Assembly: GCA_049603835.1 (NCBI GenBank)
Contig: JBMYSZ010000018.1
Location: 8,633-72,632, forward strand
Direction: 5' to 3'
From: Mangrovicoccus sp049603835
GTDB lineage: Bacteria > Pseudomonadota > Alphaproteobacteria > Rhodobacterales > Rhodobacteraceae
DNA: 64,000 nt
Shown: in pieces, positions 61,963 through 64,000 of the stretch
Numbering within the stretch: position 1 is the stretch's first letter
How the letters are laid out: every line of letters begins with the position of its first letter
Notes under the pieces: generated by a model
What the model was told of the DNA's origin: nothing
Databases searched by the model: none
What the model saw: only the letters and a program-made list of their open reading frames with translations
Position numbers and translations under genes: made by a program

Positions 61963-62187
61963 TCAATAGTCGGCGTAGTGCGTGCGAGCACGTTCTTCGG
62001 CGCGTTCAGCGAGCCAGTCCTCGATCTCGGACATGAACCACGTGACCGTGGTGCCGCCAATTTTCGCCCTTCTGGGGAACCGCCCACGGGCTTCCCAGCG
62101 AAGCAAAGTCGTATTGCTTACGCGGATGCCAAAGCGCTTCAGGTCGTCGCGCGTTACAAGCAACGGTCTGTCTGTTTCGTCCTTCAT
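61963..62187 (-). CDS. AlpA-like helix-turn-helix regulator
   Basis: The 74-aa protein has the AlpA/excisionase helix-turn-helix: LVTRDDLKRFGIRVSNTTLLRWEARGRFPRRAKIGGTTVTWF and EIEDWLAERAEE. AlpA activates satellite or prophage excision genes. AAGGG precedes ATG 62187; the open frame extends 51 bp further upstream. It lies 23 bp upstream of the primase-helicase gene. A 20-bp AT-rich near-palindrome lies at 62257-62276. Confidence 0.82.
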   Translation of the reverse strand: MKDETDRPLLVTRDDLKRFGIRVSNTTLLRWEARGRFPRRAKIGGTTVTWFMSEIEDWLAERAEERARTHYADY

Positions 62188-62300
62188 GGATTTCCCTTTC
62201 ATGAGTAAGGGAACCGGTTCCTGACATGACATTTGCACATGTAGAAAAGTGTTTTATTTCAATTCAATGAATGAAACAGGGGCATTTTCCGGCGGTTGGT

Positions 62301-63032
62301 TCAGCCGCGTTGCGAGTAGCGAGCGACGGCTTCTTGAATCTGCGCGTTCAGCTTCTCGACGCTGCGTTTGGACACCGTTGATTTGGGATAGTAAACGGCC
62401 AAGAAGGGCTTGGCAGCTTCACGTATGAAATCGGGGAACAAGCCGTCGATGTCTTTTTCGAAAGCTGTTCTCTTCACGTCTTCAATTCCGACAATATCAA
62501 TGAAAACCTCTGTCATTGCATCAACGACAAGCTGCAAAGTTTGGGCGTGATTTGTGCCGCCCTCGATCTTCTCTGTTGATTTCTCGACAGCTCCCAACAA
62601 TTGGCGCAAATCTGATATAGCAACACGCGTGCGCTGAACTCGCCTGCGCATCTCAGATGCAGGATAGACCCTCGGTTTGCCCTCATTGTCCTTGATTGAG
62701 ACCGTGGACAGATGATCAGTCGCCTCATCAAGTTGGGCGAGGACTCGTCCTAGAAAAATATCCAATTCGTCTGCCCAGACGTGTTTTTGGGACAAAGTTG
62801 CCGCCCCTCCGACGAAGCCCAATGCCACCGTTAGGTACTCCGCCGTAGCCGCCAACTGAAACCGAAGGCGCTGAATGGTATCTGGGTCGGAAATTGCGAC
62901 AGTGGCTGCGATTTCTTGGCAAACCTGTTCGGTGTAGAGTTCTGCCCACGGATTGCCGCCCGCAGGATACTTGAATTCGTCACATTCGACCCAGCGATCT
63001 GGCGTCGCCACATTCAACAGATTGCGGATCAT
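62301..63032 (-). CDS. Unknown protein overlapping the integrase gene
   Basis: I do not recognise this 243-aa protein. It is soluble and helical, with WAELYTEQVCQEIAATVAI and a basic C-terminal part (KSTVSKRSVEKLNAQIQEAVARYS). Its start (ATG 63032) lies 53 bp inside the end of the integrase gene in another frame, suggesting coupled expression. No membrane segment or catalytic motif was seen. Confidence 0.7.
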   Translation of the reverse strand: MIRNLLNVATPDRWVECDEFKYPAGGNPWAELYTEQVCQEIAATVAISDPDTIQRLRFQLAATAEYLTVALGFVGGAATLSQKHVWADELDIFLGRVLAQLDEATDHLSTVSIKDNEGKPRVYPASEMRRRVQRTRVAISDLRQLLGAVEKSTEKIEGGTNHAQTLQLVVDAMTEVFIDIVGIEDVKRTAFEKDIDGLFPDFIREAAKPFLAVYYPKSTVSKRSVEKLNAQIQEAVARYSQRG

Positions 63033-64000
63033 TCTTGGTCTTTGTGATTTCCTCGATACGGGCATTCCATGTCTCCAATGCCTCGCGTTTTTCGTCGGCA
63101 TATGAATAGACATTGTAGATAGCGGCCACGCCAGAGACCACACCCGTCTTGTGGTTCAACAGGGCTTCGGTCACGGGCTGGGGAACGCCCAGCATCGCCA
63201 TGTTCGTGGACATCGTGCGGCGAAGGTCGTGGATGATCCACGGGTCCGTGCCTTCGGGCAGCGCCTTGTCGAGCCGGTCTTTCGGGCGACCGAAGCCTGA
63301 AATGGGCGTTTTACCTGTAGTTGTGAACACGTAGTCTGAATTGAAGAACCTCGGCGCCTTGCGCAACACCTCAACCATAGCGTCTGTGAGCGGAACACTA
63401 TGCCGCTTGCCGTTCTTGGCGCGCTGCGAAGGCAGGGTCCACAGGCGTTTTTCGAGGTCGATTTCCGACCAACGCATCTCGGCGACCTCGACGCGTCTCT
63501 GGCCGCTGAGCATCAGAAGCTTCATGCAATCCCCGAAAGGATAGCCTTCGGCGTCACAGGCCGTCCACAGCGCGCCCAGCTCGTCGTCGGACAGCACGCG
63601 CTCGCGCGACCGTTCCTTGGACAACGGTTTCATCCCGGCAATGGGGGAGGCATCGATCATGCCGCGCTCGACGCACCAGCCCATCAGGTGCTTAAGGTGG
63701 GCCAGCGCGCGGTTCGCGCTGACCGGCGCGGACTTGTGGATTACGTCGCAGGCTTTGACCACATCGGCGCGCTTGATCTCGTCGATCCGTTTGCCGTGCA
63801 GGGATGTGAACTTTGCCAGCAGGGCTTCCTTGCGTTTCCAGTCGCGGTTGTGAACCTTGGCGTGCTTCTCGATGTAATCAGGGATCACGTCGCCCAGCGT
63901 GGGCTTCGTTTCGAACGCAATGCCGGTGCGATCCTCGAAGTGGCCTTGACCTGAGACCCAAGTCTCGTCCGGCTGTTTGGAGAATCCACGTATTGATTTC
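62980..64000 (-). CDS. P4-type tyrosine integrase (partial, 5' end beyond window)
   Basis: The visible 339 residues form the core and catalytic domain of a tyrosine recombinase: SGQRRVEVAEMRW (catalytic Arg), WIIHDLRRTMSTNM (H-x-x-R), HKTGVVSGVAAIYNVYSYADEKREALETW (third His region and the catalytic Tyr near the end). The frame stays open to base 64000 and continues TFETKP-like upstream of the GTG at 63888, so the true start lies outside the window. It integrates DNA by site-specific recombination, typically at tRNA genes. Confidence 0.9.
   Translation of the reverse strand, partial: KSIRGFSKQPDETWVSGQGHFEDRTGIAFETKPTLGDVIPDYIEKHAKVHNRDWKRKEALLAKFTSLHGKRIDEIKRADVVKACDVIHKSAPVSANRALAHLKHLMGWCVERGMIDASPIAGMKPLSKERSRERVLSDDELGALWTACDAEGYPFGDCMKLLMLSGQRRVEVAEMRWSEIDLEKRLWTLPSQRAKNGKRHSVPLTDAMVEVLRKAPRFFNSDYVFTTTGKTPISGFGRPKDRLDKALPEGTDPWIIHDLRRTMSTNMAMLGVPQPVTEALLNHKTGVVSGVAAIYNVYSYADEKREALETWNARIEEITKTKNDPQSVECGDARSLGRM

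Larger units (their letters stand above)
53002..64000. mobile_element. Satellite-like integrative element with defence cargo (partial)
   Basis: From tRNA-Phe to the window end the genes are unlike the housekeeping run: integrase, AlpA-like regulator, primase-helicase, small unknown genes, GIY-YIG-like gene and a defence module. Integrase plus AlpA plus primase-helicase is the core of P4-like and PICI-like satellites. No capsid, portal, terminase or conjugation genes are present. The integrase lies at the end away from tRNA-Phe, so either the right attachment site lies just past 64000 or the element uses another tRNA there. No repeat of the tRNA-Phe 3' end was found inside the window. Confidence 0.65.

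Overview
The window is a chromosomal segment of an alphaproteobacterium, most likely family Rhodobacteraceae (Roseobacter group). This rests on several points: the F0 ATP synthase operon is separate from F1 and carries both b' and b subunits; the urtABCDE cluster and the murA-DUF2948-hisD-UPF0262 and infA-maf-rng-yacG-tRNA-Phe orders are typical of the group; coding DNA is moderately GC-rich and genes often overlap by ATGA or GTGA. No plasmid replication genes or rRNA were seen. I could not run any database search, so all family calls come from motifs and gene order that I recognise.

Region 1 (1-17.7 kb) is core genome: rlmE, a Hint-domain protein, a CPA1-type antiporter, a TIM-barrel isomerase-like protein followed by a zinc peptidase, a transglutaminase-like protein, LysR and ArsR regulators, a methyltransferase, the F0 operon atpI-B-E-F'-F, an NCS2 purine permease, divergent hemE and hemC, a PPK2 polyphosphate kinase, an unrecognised basic protein and a YqaA-type membrane protein. 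Region 2 (17.8-24.1 kb) is a five-gene urea ABC transporter cluster (urtA to urtE, minus strand) with a highly structured urtB-urtC spacer, then tRNA-Met(CAT). Region 3 (24.2-45.5 kb) contains an unrecognised protein, pcm-tolC and a short PopZ-like protein, a GntR regulator beside a polyamine-type ABC transporter and a hydantoin-racemase-like enzyme, efp, a fructosamine-kinase-like gene with ygfZ, a glycosyltransferase, a tyrosine phosphatase, an aminotransferase, a zinc-binding ZnuA behind a Zur-box-like palindrome, a glycine-betaine-type ABC transporter and tRNA-Thr(GGT). Region 4 (45.5-53.0 kb) is a tight housekeeping run: a 47-aa ORF, murA, DUF2948, hisD, UPF0262, GNAT, nitrilase, infA, maf, rng, yacG and tRNA-Phe(GAA).

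Region 5 (53.0-64.0 kb) is accessory DNA next to tRNA-Phe and looks like a satellite-type integrative element. From right to left it has a P4-type tyrosine integrase running off the window edge, an unknown gene overlapping the integrase 3' end, an AlpA-like regulator, a primase-polymerase/helicase, a nested palindrome just after that replication gene, small unknown genes, a GIY-YIG nuclease-like gene and, nearest the tRNA, a three-gene set on one strand. That set is an OLD-family ATPase/TOPRIM nuclease overlapping a UvrD-like helicase (the Gabija, or class 2 OLD, arrangement), preceded by a gene with a putative PD-(D/E)XK nuclease domain resembling DUF4365. This possible three-component version of Gabija is the strongest candidate for something not yet described.

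How the parts connect: the urea transporter, polyamine-type transporter, betaine transporter, ZnuA and purine permease are scavenging functions for nitrogen, osmolytes and zinc. The structured spacers at atpE-atpF', urtB-urtC and proX-proW all lie where unequal expression of genes in one operon would be useful. The terminal island combines replication, integration and defence genes in one transferable unit. Its far end, and any second attachment site, lie outside the window.
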